Source: Didymodactylos carnosus | Lineage: Eukaryota > Rotifera > Eurotatoria > Philodinida > Philodinidae | Reading direction: 5' to 3' | Assembly: GCA_905250885.1 (NCBI GenBank) | Contig: CAJNOQ010000319.1 | Location: forward strand, 1-55,089 | Length of the DNA stretch: 55,089 nt | Shown here: positions 35,957-48,300 of the stretch, one piece after another | Layout of the letters: each line of letters opens with the position of its first letter | Numbering within the stretch: the stretch's first letter is position 1 | Notes under the pieces: generated by a model | Database searches by the model: none | What the model was told of the DNA's origin: nothing | The model's input: only the letters and a program-made list of their open reading frames with translations | Translations under genes and position numbers: made by a program

Positions 35957-38900
35957 CTATTTTGTATTAATCATCATTGATATTGGATTCTCTAAATAGG
36001 ACTTTAATTTATTTGAAAATCTTGCCATTGTTGCACCATCAATAACACGATGATCAGCTGACCAACTTATTGACATCATATGACGAAATCGAACATTGGG
36101 ATAATATTCATCATCATCACTAGACGAAGATGAATCATCTAAATTTTCTGGAGCACATGCTTTCAACTAAAAATAGGCAAAATAAGTAATGATGCATAGA
36201 GCGAGAAATGAACATTAGAAATGAGTAACTTACACTTATTTTTCCTAGTGCTCCAATAGCTACTTCTGGCACGACTAAAACTGGAACGGCATATGTACCA
36301 CCGATCTATATAATATAGAAACATTGAAAATACATTTCATAAAAATAATACAAAATACAGAATCTTCCCATATAACACAAACAGCTGCTGGCAGGAAAAT
36401 TTTATGAGAAGCAGAATTTTTTTTCATCATTCTACTCTATTATAGTATCATTTTCATTGTTTTTGTTGATTCATACCGAATGCAGTCTCGAATATAATGT
36501 ATTTATAAATTTTAAATTAAATTATTTCTACGAGGTATTGGATATCTTGTATCATCGTTTCATTTAATTATGTTTTAGATAGAAAGGTTAGATGAGTTGT
36601 GGGTATTAAAAAATAAAAATATATCTTTATTATTTGCGATATTTTCAAAAGGATATAGTCATTGAAGTCATCATAGTGATCAATCGTTTAAATTAAAGCT
36701 GATTCCAATATAAAAATCTTTTCAATATAGCAGAAACAACAGTTCATAAAGTTGAAGATAAGAACAAAATGTCTCTTTCTAAAGTTTGGAATAAAACTGA
36801 GTACTACTTTTTAAAAATTCAAATTCTTCGAAATCGAAACGTAGTACTCAAGGTTTCATTAAGACCTTGAGAAAGAGACATTTTCCAGAGTGTAGATACG
36901 TCTTAAAATGTTCACAAGACTTTTCACTTCAATTTAAGACGTCTCACGACTCTCTGCATGTTTCGTTTTGGTATAAATCGACGCAACAAAATGAAGAAAA
37001 AACGTCACTGTAGCAGAGTTGGCTGGTCATGTCCTTGTAGAATACTAATTATTCAGAATATTTTCTAACTTCTTTAACAGTATGAACATTTTCAACAACT
37101 TACGGACCAAAAAAACTCATTCCTCAAAGCGTAAACTGTCATTGTTTGAAATTTCAAGACGAAAAGTGACTATTTGGATAAAAGTGGTGAATTGTATAAA
37201 ATATGAACAACTACTGCTCCTGATACTATTATTCGAAATTATTTATGGCACGAAAAAGTAGCACAAATACTTCACCTCAATTCAATGTAATTGTGCTAAT
37301 AGGATATGAAACGATAAGATAGTAACAGCCGCTGTTACTATCTTATCAATTCTAATATTTCTACCTCTGAACAGATATAATGTTTCAGGATATGTAACTG
37401 CGTTATGCTATATGAAATAATGATTAGTTAGAAGAACTATCGTTTTAATGTATTATGTTATAGTTCTGAAACATAATACTTTGTTTTCTATAAATAATAG
37501 CAAAAATGCATTAAAAAAACACCTCTCAGATTTTAACTTGTACAAGTTTTGAAAAAAATACTTTTCCTACATATGAGAATTTTTTAGAGTTAATGGTTGT
37601 CAGTGAAAGATAGAACATACCGCTCCAATATTAGATAATGAAAATGTTCCACCTTGCATATCGTCATTTGTTAATTTGCCATTATATGCTTGTTGTTGTA
37701 ATCGCGTCAATTCTGAAGCAATGTCTTGAATCGATAGAGTCTGAACATTTTTTACATTTGGAACAAGTAAACCATCACGTGTATCCATTGCAACTCCAAT
37801 ATTATGTGTTGCCTAGTAAAAACAAGGGATGAACAAATAAATGAGAAGAAAAAATTGAGAATTTAATTTGTACTTTATAGATAATTGTTTCACATTTAGC
37901 ATCGACGTGTGCATTTAATATTGGATATTCCGTTAATGCGAGAGAACAAGCCTAATGGAATATAAGACCGACGTAATAGAATTGTTGAGAAATTAGTGTG
38001 AGCAATATTTACTTTGATAATAAATGGCATATAAGATAATTTTAACGTCTTTTTCTCTTGTTCGTATAATTTTTTCAATTTTTTTCTTAATTTCACCAAT
38101 TCAGTTAGATCATAATCATCACAGTAAGTAAAATGAGGGATCGAATTAGCTTGAGTCATTGTTTTTACCATAATTTTTTTGATACCTTTGATCGTCTCAT
38201 GACGATCTTCTTTCATTGGTTGAACCTGTTTACGAGGCGTTTCAACTGTATTAGTGGCAGTGGTAGAAATAGGTGTGGTCGATTTAGTGATCGGTTGTTT
38301 GACGGTTGCAGGTGAGGGAGGAATCGATGGCATTGAAATCTGAACAGGAGCTGAAATTAAAAATAAAATACCGATACTTGGATAGGTTATAGGATTATAA
38401 GTAACGAAAAGGATGAGAATACTATTTTACAAAAAAGCCACTTTCATTTTCGGAGAGAAGATAGTGGATTCAGAAATATATGAGTTCTTGTTTAAACTCC
38501 TGCAAATTTTCTTTGTTGAATCACCAAATAGTGCTTACAGGTTGGGATAGTAGTGTGTGCTCCTGTTGACGGCGCCACTACTTTTGTCTTATCAAAGTTT
38601 AATATATCTTCTTTTGATATTCGACCATCTTTTCCTGTACCCTGTATGTCATTCAATGAAATCTGTAAACGAAGAAAAGTAAATAACCTACAAAATGAAT
38701 AACAAATCAAATGTCCTACCTGTAAATCTTTGGCTAATCTACGAACTGCTGGTGTAGCTAGTACTTGAGGTGTGGGTGTTAATTTTGTTGAAGAAGAACG
38801 TTCTTCACCGGCATCATCTTGAAGATTAGATCCAGCTAAAATAAAAGCAACGTTTATGTTAAAGCGTCTGCACGTTGTATCGCTATCATACAGCTATTTG

Positions 38901-40259
38901 AAATACCCAATAAACTACTGTTTTACATGTACTGATATGAACCAATAAAATTATCGACAGTGGCATGTAAGAAGCCTGAAAGAGTCGACGGCGGTAGAAG
39001 AACTAAAAATTTCGAAAAAATTGGAAAAAAATGAATAATTTTCACTTCGAATACCCAAACTTTGCTCCTCATTCGACTGTGGTCTCACAAAAAGTAGCTA
39101 AACATCAAACTTAATTTCACAATTCAGAGAGCAAAATGTCACATCAAATCAAACGGTCGGTCCGGCTAAAATTTTCGTCGGGACCGGCCGATTTATGATC
39201 GTTGTCTTTTTCAAGAAATTTTTGAAGTTGACAAATGAACGATGTTGACAATGTTGACGCTTTCAAAAACGTAACTGTTTCTCTTGAACGAGCAAAAAAA
39301 CGTGATATTCTCTATGCTAAATTTTTTAGAAAACGATCAGTTTTCGCCCGTCTTTTAAGTTAAGTCATCCGGCTCCGGTCTGTTCGAATTCTTTCAATCG
39401 ATTTCCACTCTACGACGCTTAGTTCTATGGACAACCAGTGAAAATGTAATGATTCTTCGTCACCCGATCAAATGATAAGTTGGTAAATGAAGATTGCTAT
39501 TCGGATTAGATTAACAGCAGGTTTATTGGTGTGAGCAACATTTTTGATCAGCGACGGCGTAATGTTTTAGAAAAAATTAATCAGCAATGGTGGCTCAACT
39601 AACATTTCTACCTACATGTATCTTGTATCTGTTGTGTACTGTCTTGAGTAAGTTTTATGTCAACTAATGGTTCACCGACATTTGCTGTTTCACCGAGCTG
39701 ATGGTATAATTTCATTACTTGACCATCATACCGACACGTGATTGTTACATTAGCCTTATCACTTTGAACTTCACACACTTTGTCAAATTGTTTCACATGA
39801 TCACCAACTTTGACATACCTAAAACAATAGAAGAACAAAACCAAACATGATCTAAAATGATTATGTAGTTAATAAAAAAAACCTAAGGAAACATATTGTC
39901 TTCTGATTACCATTCTTTGATTTCGACTTCTTTAATTCCTTCTCCAATATCAGCTAGTTTAAATGGTACAATGTTTGATGTCGGAACGGTCGCGTGTAGT
40001 AGTGATGATAAAGATAAATTACGTATAAATGTCGTTTGTGAGAGATAAGTAGATCGATAAGGTAAATAATTTAATTGACGAATATGCAATGGATAAGTCT
40101 AAAGTAAAACAGAATAACGTAGTTACAAAAATATAAAATATCTCAGTCAATTGAAATGGTTACCAAACTTTGGTCAATACATAAACAACGATGTTTTGTG
40201 AATGACTTGTGCAAAAATTTACGATAGATTAAAACTCGACAGCAACTTCGAGCAAACAT
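35957..40259 (-). CDS. DBT: Branched-chain 2-oxoacid dehydrogenase E2 (dihydrolipoyl transacylase), mitochondrial
   Basis: Ten exons, 40259-40164, 40098-39911, 39818-39616, 38835-38720, 38662-38539, 38350-38013, 37951-37874, 37812-37621, 36305-36234 and 36166-35957, sum in phase to 539 codons (538 residues; human 482). Residues 1 to about 75 are a basic, Ser-rich mitochondrial presequence. The lipoyl domain follows ([14 protein letters not shown]..., with Lys116 in QSDKANVT). The E1/E3-binding domain is [11 protein letters not shown]...[12 protein letters not shown]. The catalytic domain ends with [11 protein letters not shown] (His508, Asp512). The protein transfers acyl groups from branched-chain amino acid breakdown to CoA. 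An acidic insert, [14 protein letters not shown] (about 479-492), lies just before the catalytic motif where family members usually have a short loop. The next-to-last long intron (36306-37620) carries foldback elements. Confidence 0.95.
36760..36893. mobile_element. Small foldback element in a DBT intron
   Basis: The arms share AAAATGTCTCTTTCT (left) and AGAAAGAGACATTTT (right, 36869-36884 region), then GAGTACTAC / GTAGTACTC. The right end reads CCAGAGTGTA, close to the CACTCTGGAAAA type of terminus. The left end is eroded. Size is about 130 bp. Confidence 0.65.
36895..37050. mobile_element. Half copy of foldback family C
   Basis: The sequence from CGTCTTAAAATGTTCA through CAATTTAAGACGTCTCAC and GCAGAGTTGGCTGGTCATG matches the right arm of the element at 26050-26495. 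The partner arm is missing. It abuts the small foldback at 36760-36893, so one may have inserted into the other. Confidence 0.7.
37313..37347. repeat. Perfect 35-bp palindrome (17-bp arms) in a DBT intron
   Basis: GATAAGATAGTAACAGC is followed by one C and its exact reverse complement. It contains a GATA core on each side. It could be the remnant of a foldback element or a protein-binding palindrome. Chance is unlikely for 17 matched pairs. Confidence 0.85.
38836..39615. other. 780-bp DBT intron
   Basis: The intron between the lipoyl-domain exon and the linker exon of DBT. It contains a GC-rich patch around 39153-39200 (CGGTCGGTCCGG and GGACCGGCCG). No exon or repeat with clear ends is visible. 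Confidence 0.5.
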
Positions 40260-41891
40260 TTCTAATCTAAAACAGATTTGAATAAACTGTTTTTTTTCTA
40301 CTTCATTCGTCACAATAGAATAAAACCAGAAAAAGATATAAACAGCTACCTCGAACAGATGCTAAAAAGGAAAGACTGAGAAAACTGATTAAACATCGTT
40401 GATTTTCTCGTCATTAGAGATCTACTAAACATTTTTTTGTCTGTGTCCGCGTTTGTCTATTTTTTACGCACTTTTGTAGAAAAACATTCCGTTGTTTTCT
40501 TAGATGTATTCTAAAAAAATATAAAAAATTCCTGAGTTTTCTAAGTGAACATTAATTATTTTTAATATATTTTTACTCTTTTAAACATAACTAATGATGT
40601 TTGTTATCGCTGATTGTAAACCTGCATTACTAAAGAATCTTTCTAACTACGTGCATAAATTATAAAATATTTACCTTCTTACTCACTGGTTGTCTTTACT
40701 TTCGTATTAGTCTGTTTTCTTTTCGTAGAAACCTAAATCATAGTCGGTTAGTTCTGTTGATTTGACAATTTTTAGATTTTTACTTTCATCCATCGCTCTG
40801 TTTTCCTCACCAACAACATGACTGCTGTCTAACAAAAACGCTACTGTTTTTTCTCGTTGATAAGAATAGTATACTCCTTTTTCTGTGTTTTATATATACT
40901 CGTAAAGGCGCCCTCCAGCCTAAAAAGCTGTTTCGATAACAATAAATCCGATCTTCACGAAACTTTCAGAGAATAGTGGCCTTAGGCTAAGATGTTTACG
41001 AAATAAATTTGAAGTTTCTAGGCACAAGCGTATTCGAGTTATAGGATCATCAGAGGTCAAAAAGAAGTAGAAAGCGTTACAAAGATTTCGTCTTCGAGAA
41101 AGCAGGCAGAAAGCTCGGGATTGTTTTATGTTGTAGGAATCATAAAGGGGAATAACGTAACCGACTCTGCTGCGTTATCAAAAAACGTTACTCTGTTAAA
41201 CACTGCCGGATTTTCGAGATTTTTATTCAGAAGTGAGCTACACGCATTTTATTTCAAAAACGCGAAAAATTGTTTGGAGATTTTCCAAAAATCTTTGTTT
41301 GTAGAAAAAAGTAAAACCTAACTTAAAAATCCGGCCCTGTTACGTCGTTCCCATTCATCATTGAGACAAGACCAAATCAACCCCCCAAATCAACTAACTA
41401 TGTTTCATTATCACAAAAATAAAAATTTTCAGGATTTAATGGGTTCGTAATTAAGCCCACGGAACGGGATCAGAGAAAAGATCTTTTCGGGATCAGGTTT
41501 TTATTAAAATTCTTATAACTTTTGATCAAAAGATCGTACGGAGTTGTTAAATGTCTCATTTTGAAGCCCAACATTTTATGAACCGCTTAGCTTATCTTAA
41601 AATGAATTTCCTAATATTTTAAAGGAAAAAAGTGCTGAAATTGGAAAATTCAGTTTTTGAAAACTTTCTTAAAAATCATCCAGAATCTTGGATTGTGACG
41701 AAAGAAGTAGATGTTCTGAAACTAGACACCATAGGCTATCGAAAATAGAAAAATATGTGAAAATTCAAGACATTACTTCTAATATTACCCATACAAAAAC
41801 AATAACTTTATTTTCGCTGAGCACTTAAAATAAAAGCGTAGCAAATATTTGGTTAATAATATTGCTACATATAGAGTAACGTGACCTGACA

Positions 41892-42178
41892 TTTGTTAAC
41901 AGAGATGAGCGAGTACACGGATTTCGGAGTACGAGTACTAAAGATTGAGTACGAGTATTTTCTGAAAAGCACTCGAGTAGTACTCGAGTATTTTTTTTCT
42001 GAAGAAGCCGGTGGATCCGAATAAATCGATTTTTTGATACGCAAATAGTAAAAAAAGGGTCACGAGTTTTTTGGGAAGTACTCGAGTATTTTCTGGGATA
42101 CTGGTTAAAAAAGTCACGAGTACTAGGAATTTTGTACTCGAGTATATATACTCGTATTCGCCTATCTCTGTTTGTTAG
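41892..42178. mobile_element. hAT-type MITE with near-perfect 8-bp target duplication
   Basis: The element is 41900-42170. Its ends are CAGAGATGAGCGAGTAC (left) and GTATTCGCCTATCTCTG (right), imperfect inverted repeats with a CAGAGATG-type hAT terminus. Flanks are TTTGTTAA and TTTGTTAG, a 7/8 match at the expected 8-bp spacing. The interior is filled with repeated CGAGTA(C/T)T units on both strands. No transposase. Confidence 0.85.
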
Positions 42179-43264
42179 TGAGCGGGCTTGGCTACGCCGC
42201 TACATCGAAAGTCAAAAATAAATTTTTACTGTAAATCATTCGTAGAAGAAAAAATGTCAGATTTAATCAAAAATTTTGTTGAAACTTTGCCATCATCTAG
42301 CCGTTCTCAAATTACAAATAACTCTGTAAATAACACGCTTTACAGCTGATTCGTTTCTGAAATATTAGACAACTAGAATCGAACACAAAATTTTTCCCTT
42401 TTATCAGTTATTTTGATTTCTGCGTCTACTTACTCCGCTATAATACAGACATCCAACCGAAGCATTTTAAGTAAAGTGAGTGTAGTTAGAGTTTAATATG
42501 GAATGAAAGTACCGTACTTTTGAGTTGGAATAGTACGTCTTTCAATTCAGTCGTCATTTATTTCAATCGGTACCTGTAAAAGGAAGACAAAGGCACAGAA
42601 TAAGCTTCAGTGGCGAAATTTGTACTGTACGCACCAATTTCAATATCTAGATCTCGTTTTTCTCATACGGTTTGACTCTATTTGAGTCAGAAGAGCGGAA
42701 AAACAAAATAAAATGAGGTGTTTTTATTCTTAGCAGAGTACTTTTGAGGACGAAATATTCTGTTTCAAAAGACGGTTTCATGAAATTTCAGTTTTTCAAA
42801 GGAAAGTCGGTGAAAAAATACGTAAAGTAACAGAAACTGATCAAATTGTTCACTTTTTTTTGTACATTCAATAAAACCCAAACTACAGCTTAATCTGTCT
42901 TCGTTAAGTCAAAATTCAAATTGTAAAATTTTTTGACTTTTGCTTGTAATGAGGATACTTCAAAAACTTTTAGTTTCCGCCGCGAAAAAACTTAGGATTC
43001 AGAGAGAGCGTTGTATTTCACATATTTCAAGTGTTTTTCTAGCTATGAGAAGGTAAATCAAAGCAATTTTTAACGTTTTCAAAGGTCATCGGCGGTCATT
43101 TCAAATCCTACTCCATATTTTTCCTTCTAGCATCATAAACTTTAAGAACGTAAAATCTGTCGAATGTCGTTGTGAAAAAACCTTTTATTCTTTGAAACGG
43201 TCAAGATAAGCTTTTCTTAAAACTGCTTCCATTAAGCGTCAGTGTCAGGATAAATCACATTGAT

Positions 43265-43414
43265 ATGGGTGGCAGTGTTTTTAATGATTAGTGGGTCTCG
43301 CTTGAACAAAATGGGTTTCCACTTTGTTTTTAGCAGGGAAAACACGGAAAATGCAGGGGTAAACTGTGGAAACCCACTTTGCGTAAAATTCCTATTAAAA
43401 GCACTGATGGGTGG
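43265..43414. mobile_element. hAT-type MITE with perfect 8-bp target duplication
   Basis: The element is 43273-43406 (134 bp). Ends are CAGTGTTTTTAAT and ATTAAAAGCACTG. ATGGGTGG flanks it exactly (43265-43272 and 43407-43414). The interior has its own palindrome, GGGTTTCCAC / GTGGAAACCC. Terminus and duplication length fit hAT. It has no open frame. Confidence 0.9.
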
Positions 43415-45339
43415 GACTTAGTGGAGGAAAATTTCCCTTTACCTCTTCAAACTTATGTTCAATTTATCAATTATCAAACAGTTCACTGAATTTTAACAGA
43501 AATCTGTATAAAAAAGAAAAAGTCAAGTTGAGCGTTAACTCTCATGACAACAACTGTCACCATATCAAATAATTTTGTGTATTTTGATTGAATAATTTGC
43601 TTACAAAACTGAGCAACGAAAATAAGTATCGAAATCTCCACAGTGATGCGAAATTTATATGTAAAATATTGGATTACCTTGCCATTGGCTTCTTGGAACT
43701 AAGTTCACAACTGTTTCTAACCAATAAGTGTCGTGTACTCCATACTTACTTACTAGTTCTAGTCATGAAATTTTAGCAATGCATATCTCAATGTGTTAGA
43801 GAGTGCATTGTTTTTTAGATCGAGCTATACTTTGTTCGTTTCTTTACGGGAGTCTTTTCATTATATTTCTTCTGTTTTTTCCCATATTTATGAAATCAAT
43901 TAAAAATCGCTAACTAATTACCGCTAACTAATTAGTTAACCGTAGAGCTGATGAGTTCTTGTCGGTAAACTGGAGGATTCTTTCGTTTAAGGAGGCCACT
44001 GCAATTCTTACTCTAAGTTTTCTGTTCTGTTTTGACTTTTTAAACTTCTTGGTTTTTCTTTCGGATTTTGAACTCCAACGTATTTCGAACGATAATGCTG
44101 TCCATGCACTACCGTACGAACTTGAGACTAAAGAGAATTTTTATGTACTTCTGATTGTTCTAAAACGGATTGATGATTGAAAAAGAACCGGTTATTCCAA
44201 ACTAACACGATGTTATGGACACTTGTAATGGCACTTGTTTTTCAAATTGTGCTATCGAAAAATGTCGCCGCATACAGATAAGCACAGCAGAGAAAGCATA
44301 CCTGGTGTGGACTTGACTAGATCATATGACAGGACCAGAGCTGTCAGATTAGCCGCATTTTACGGACAAATTCCACTTGCTGTAGTTTTTTCCGCAGAGT
44401 GTCCGCAATTTGTCTTTTTGCAACTTTTATAAGACAGATGCGCACTGTTGTGAGAACTAAATTAGAAATTTGCTCCAGTAGTGAGCGCAAACAGAAAAAC
44501 ATTAGCTTGTCTCAAGTACTGCTAAAAGGGCGTGTAATAAATAGTGAAATACTAAATCTTCAAGGAAGCCAACTCGATCAGAAAATTTTAACCATTAAGT
44601 GCTGTCGTAGGCAGAAAAGTTTCGAATTAAATTTTATCGTGCCATACATAACTCTTGAAATTTATGACGGTTGTTCAAAAACGTGCATTCACAAAAAGCC
44701 AATATCGATTCAAATTGGGAGTTAAATGATGTTATGTACTTCTTTTGTTTCTTAAGTGGAACCACCATAAAGCGCTAGAAAAGTTTTGTTGATACCCTTT
44801 GCATTTGGTGAAAAATGTGTTTCCACTTTTTTTCGCATTTTGGAAAAAATTTCCGCTTTTCTGACCTAAGCATCTGGCAACTCTAGTCTAGATTTAAGCG
44901 TATAATAAAACTAGCAAGATCCAAATTTGTGAGTGATTCACACTAACTCCGAAACACAAGTAAGTTAGATTCGAACCAGTCTCTGCCATCCTTGCATTAT
45001 GATTTAATCCGGACTTGAACATGGATCTGAAAACGAAATTTCAAATAAAACTTTAAATCTAGTACAAATAAATTCAGGTGGGCGTTTTTAACACTATAGT
45101 CATACGGCCAAGATATGCCGTACAGGTACAGAATGCATCAGCAATTTGAATGCATATAAAGTTTAAAAAAGACTATCGCAACGGCAAATCTTGCCCGTAG
45201 AACTTTATAGTTTTTTTGGCATGATACGTAAAGGCTGTATGATTAAAATCTAAATTATACGTTCTACGGATACACTTTGCTATTAGAAATTTTGTTGTAA
45301 ATTTCACATTATTTCACTATATTGAACACTATTTAAGAA

Positions 45340-45356
45340 TATTTTTGTTTATTTAG
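45340..45356 (+). promoter_or_regulatory. Splice acceptor immediately before the start codon
   Basis: A T-rich run ends in TTTAG at 45356 and the ATG starts at 45357. Either a 5' UTR intron or spliced-leader addition would place the start codon at the very 5' edge of the exon. Confidence 0.5.
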
Positions 45357-48300
45357 ATGAATGCAGACCATCTACTCAATTGGTTTCATTCGATCCAAAG
45401 TAAAAGAATAGAAAACTATCTATCTTCTATCTGTTTATGGCATTCTATTTCGAATTGTAGATGATGTTCCGGTCGGCGACGTTCGTCCTGATGATGTCGG
45501 CTATTTGACGACAGTTCAGAGTTTTCAGCCTATATGGCAGTATATGCGCGACCATTTTTATTCCAAAGAACATGTAAAGTAGGTTAAATAGTGATCTTAT
45601 AACACAAGGATCTGGTCACCACTTATACTTTTAGACAAGTTCGCGAAAATCTTGAATTATCCCGTTTAAAAGAAAAACATCATAATTCTTGGAAAGAAAT
45701 ATTGAATTCAGAGGTTTGTTCATTGTATTTCTTTATTAAATATGAAAGTAGTAATAAAATACATATTTTCTTTAGAATAAACGTCGTCAACTAGAAATAC
45801 AAATAGGTATGAAACACGATGATAATGTAAAGAAACAAAAGGAAATTAAAATATTGGATGATGATTTGGCAAAAACTGATCATCAATGTGAAAAAGAAAT
45901 TATGAATATTAAATCATTGGAAAATCATTTATTTATATTTAAACAGTTTTTGGATAAAATGACAAAATTACGAGAATTTTCAACAAAACTAATTAGCTTG
46001 AAAAATGATAAACAAGATATTGTCGTTGTAACAACGACATTGATGAACAAAAAAAATGGACCAATTGAACCAAATGAAAGTAAATATGATAAAGTTAAAA
46101 GATTACTTGTTCAATTAACAAAGTTAGAAATGTTATTCTGAAAAATTAACAAAAATAGAATATAGGAAGAACTACAAATATAATCATAGTCTAGTTCTGT
46201 CACCGATTCGACTATTTCACTTACGCTTGTTATTCTAGTATTAACTGAAGAATTGACAAATATCATTGATTTACTTCATCAATATTATACTGATCAAGTG
46301 GAGACTGTTAAATATCAACAACACGAAAAACTTCAATTTGTTTCAACAAAATTTCTGGAACGAAGTTATGATTTAACATTAAATATTCTATTTCAATGTG
46401 CTTGTACAATTGTTCAAAAAAGAATTCAAGATGTGATGTAAAAATCAAAATTTCTTCTTGAGAAGATAAAGAAAACACTGATCAGTGTTTTCTGACATTC
46501 TATCCGTTTGAACTTTTTAGGAAGCTTAACTCGATTGACAGTGGTAATTCTGCTAGTGTCGTTACGCATAATGAATACCAAACCTTGACATATAATCAAA
46601 CATTAAATAAAATTAATTTAGCCTATGTCAAAAAGTATGTAAAAAGACTCCAGTAATGGTAGCAAAACAGGAGAAAAATCTATTTTTCGTTGGTTTTTGT
46701 TGTTATCACTTACAAGAGAATCTTCCAAATGGTCCACAGCTTTTCTTATTAAATCTAGTTTTTCTAGAGTAATTCTTGATAATGTTCGTTTTTTGTCCTT
46801 ATTGAGTTTTTAAGTGGATCTTTAGAAGTCTGATCTTTACACATCCGTTATGACTTCGAGAATGGAAAATTCTGACCTGGTCAGTTTGTAAAAAGCATCG
46901 AATTGCATCTGTAAAAGAATTTTTAGAACTGTCGAATGAGTTTTAACAGAATTACAAAAATATTAATCTCATTTACAGCGATATATCTAACTTTTAAGGA
47001 TGTTTTGATGGTAAACTTTTTATAACTCTATTGCAACTTGTTCGGTAGTTCTAAAAATGTTTTCACAGAGGCAACTCGACGGGTACTACAAAGTGACCGG
47101 ATCAGAATCTCTTGTTTCTGAGAGTTGTGATGAATGTCTAAAGATCAAACTTCTAAAGATCCACTTAAAAACTCTTAAAAAGGACAAAAAGCGAACATCA
47201 TCAAGAGTTACTCTAGAAAAACTAGATTTAATAAGTAAAGTTGTAGATCATATGGAAGGTTCCCTTGTAAGTGTGAATTAGTTAAATAAAAAGTTATATA
47301 ATCTTAATACAATAAAATTTTCTTTTTGTAGATTTTTGTTGTTAGAACGTGAAAAAGCTCACTGCCATGAAACTGAAGAGCAAGTGAATGCGATGAAATT
47401 GGAGATTGTTAATTTACGTAATGAAACTGAACGATCGCAAACAACGAATATAATTGACACAATGCTTGCTGTAAGTATTCTATATTCTGTGGATGAGTAT
47501 GCATTACGTTATTAAGCATTGATTTCGATCTTAGCTCTTTTTCCATAGAGCTACGAGTATTGGTAGCCAGTGCAATAGTAAATAGAGTCGGTTTAATGCT
47601 ATTTTTTTTCTTTGTTCTACCCAGAGAACGAGCATTACTGATACATACATTAACCGAAAGAAGCAGTCGTTGCTACGTTATTTGAGTAATTCTTAACTAT
47701 TTGAGACATGATATTATTAAGATTTTACAGGTCACTTCAAGTGGAAAATACAAAGAGGCCGTTGGCTGATGCTCTAGACTAGAGTTTTTTCTTTTTCAGA
47801 CAAAGTCGTCCGAAGTTTATGTTGATGCACTGAAAAAAAAATTATTTACATTACAAACAGAAGATAAAAATGAGCCGAGTATGAAAGATATACGAGATGA
47901 AATTAAACAAGTACGAACAAGGATAGATGAGAAAAAACAAAATATTAAACAATTGGATTCAATTTTAACTACAATATTCAACGATAATCTAATTGAAGAA
48001 TTAGATCGGTGAGACTTTGCAATACATATTTTTGGTGTCTACTCGTTTAATAACTTTACTTCAATTAATTTAATCATTTCAATATTTAAGTTTACAATCA
48101 AAATTACTTAGTTATGAGCATTTATTGAATAATTTTGCCCCAAAACTTTATCCAATAAATGAATTGTACAAAAGATTATGTTCAGATATACTTGCCACTG
48201 TTTTCAAATGGCAAACAGATCAGTTTTATTCTATTGTCATAGATGAAGATCAAATGGATAATAGTAAAGATGATATGTTACAATCAACGCCTGGTGAACA

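Larger units (their letters stand above)
40260..45356. other. Gene-poor 5-kb region with MITEs
   Basis: Divergent flank between DBT (-) and the HAUS5-like gene (+). Two hAT-type MITEs lie at 41900-42170 and 43273-43406. Frames at 43588-43776, 43959-44180, 44235-44432 and 44399-44725 have no recognisable domain and no consistent splicing. They may be remains of a transposon, but I cannot show it. The region is probably old repeat sequence. Confidence 0.45.

Noticed and set aside
43588-44725. Series of 62-108-codon frames that might be a transposase remnant
   Set aside because: No catalytic motif or recognisable domain, and the frames do not join through plausible introns.
44955-45010. tRNA-like GGTTCGAATC box on the minus strand
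   Set aside because: The T-stem does not pair and no acceptor or anticodon arm could be folded.
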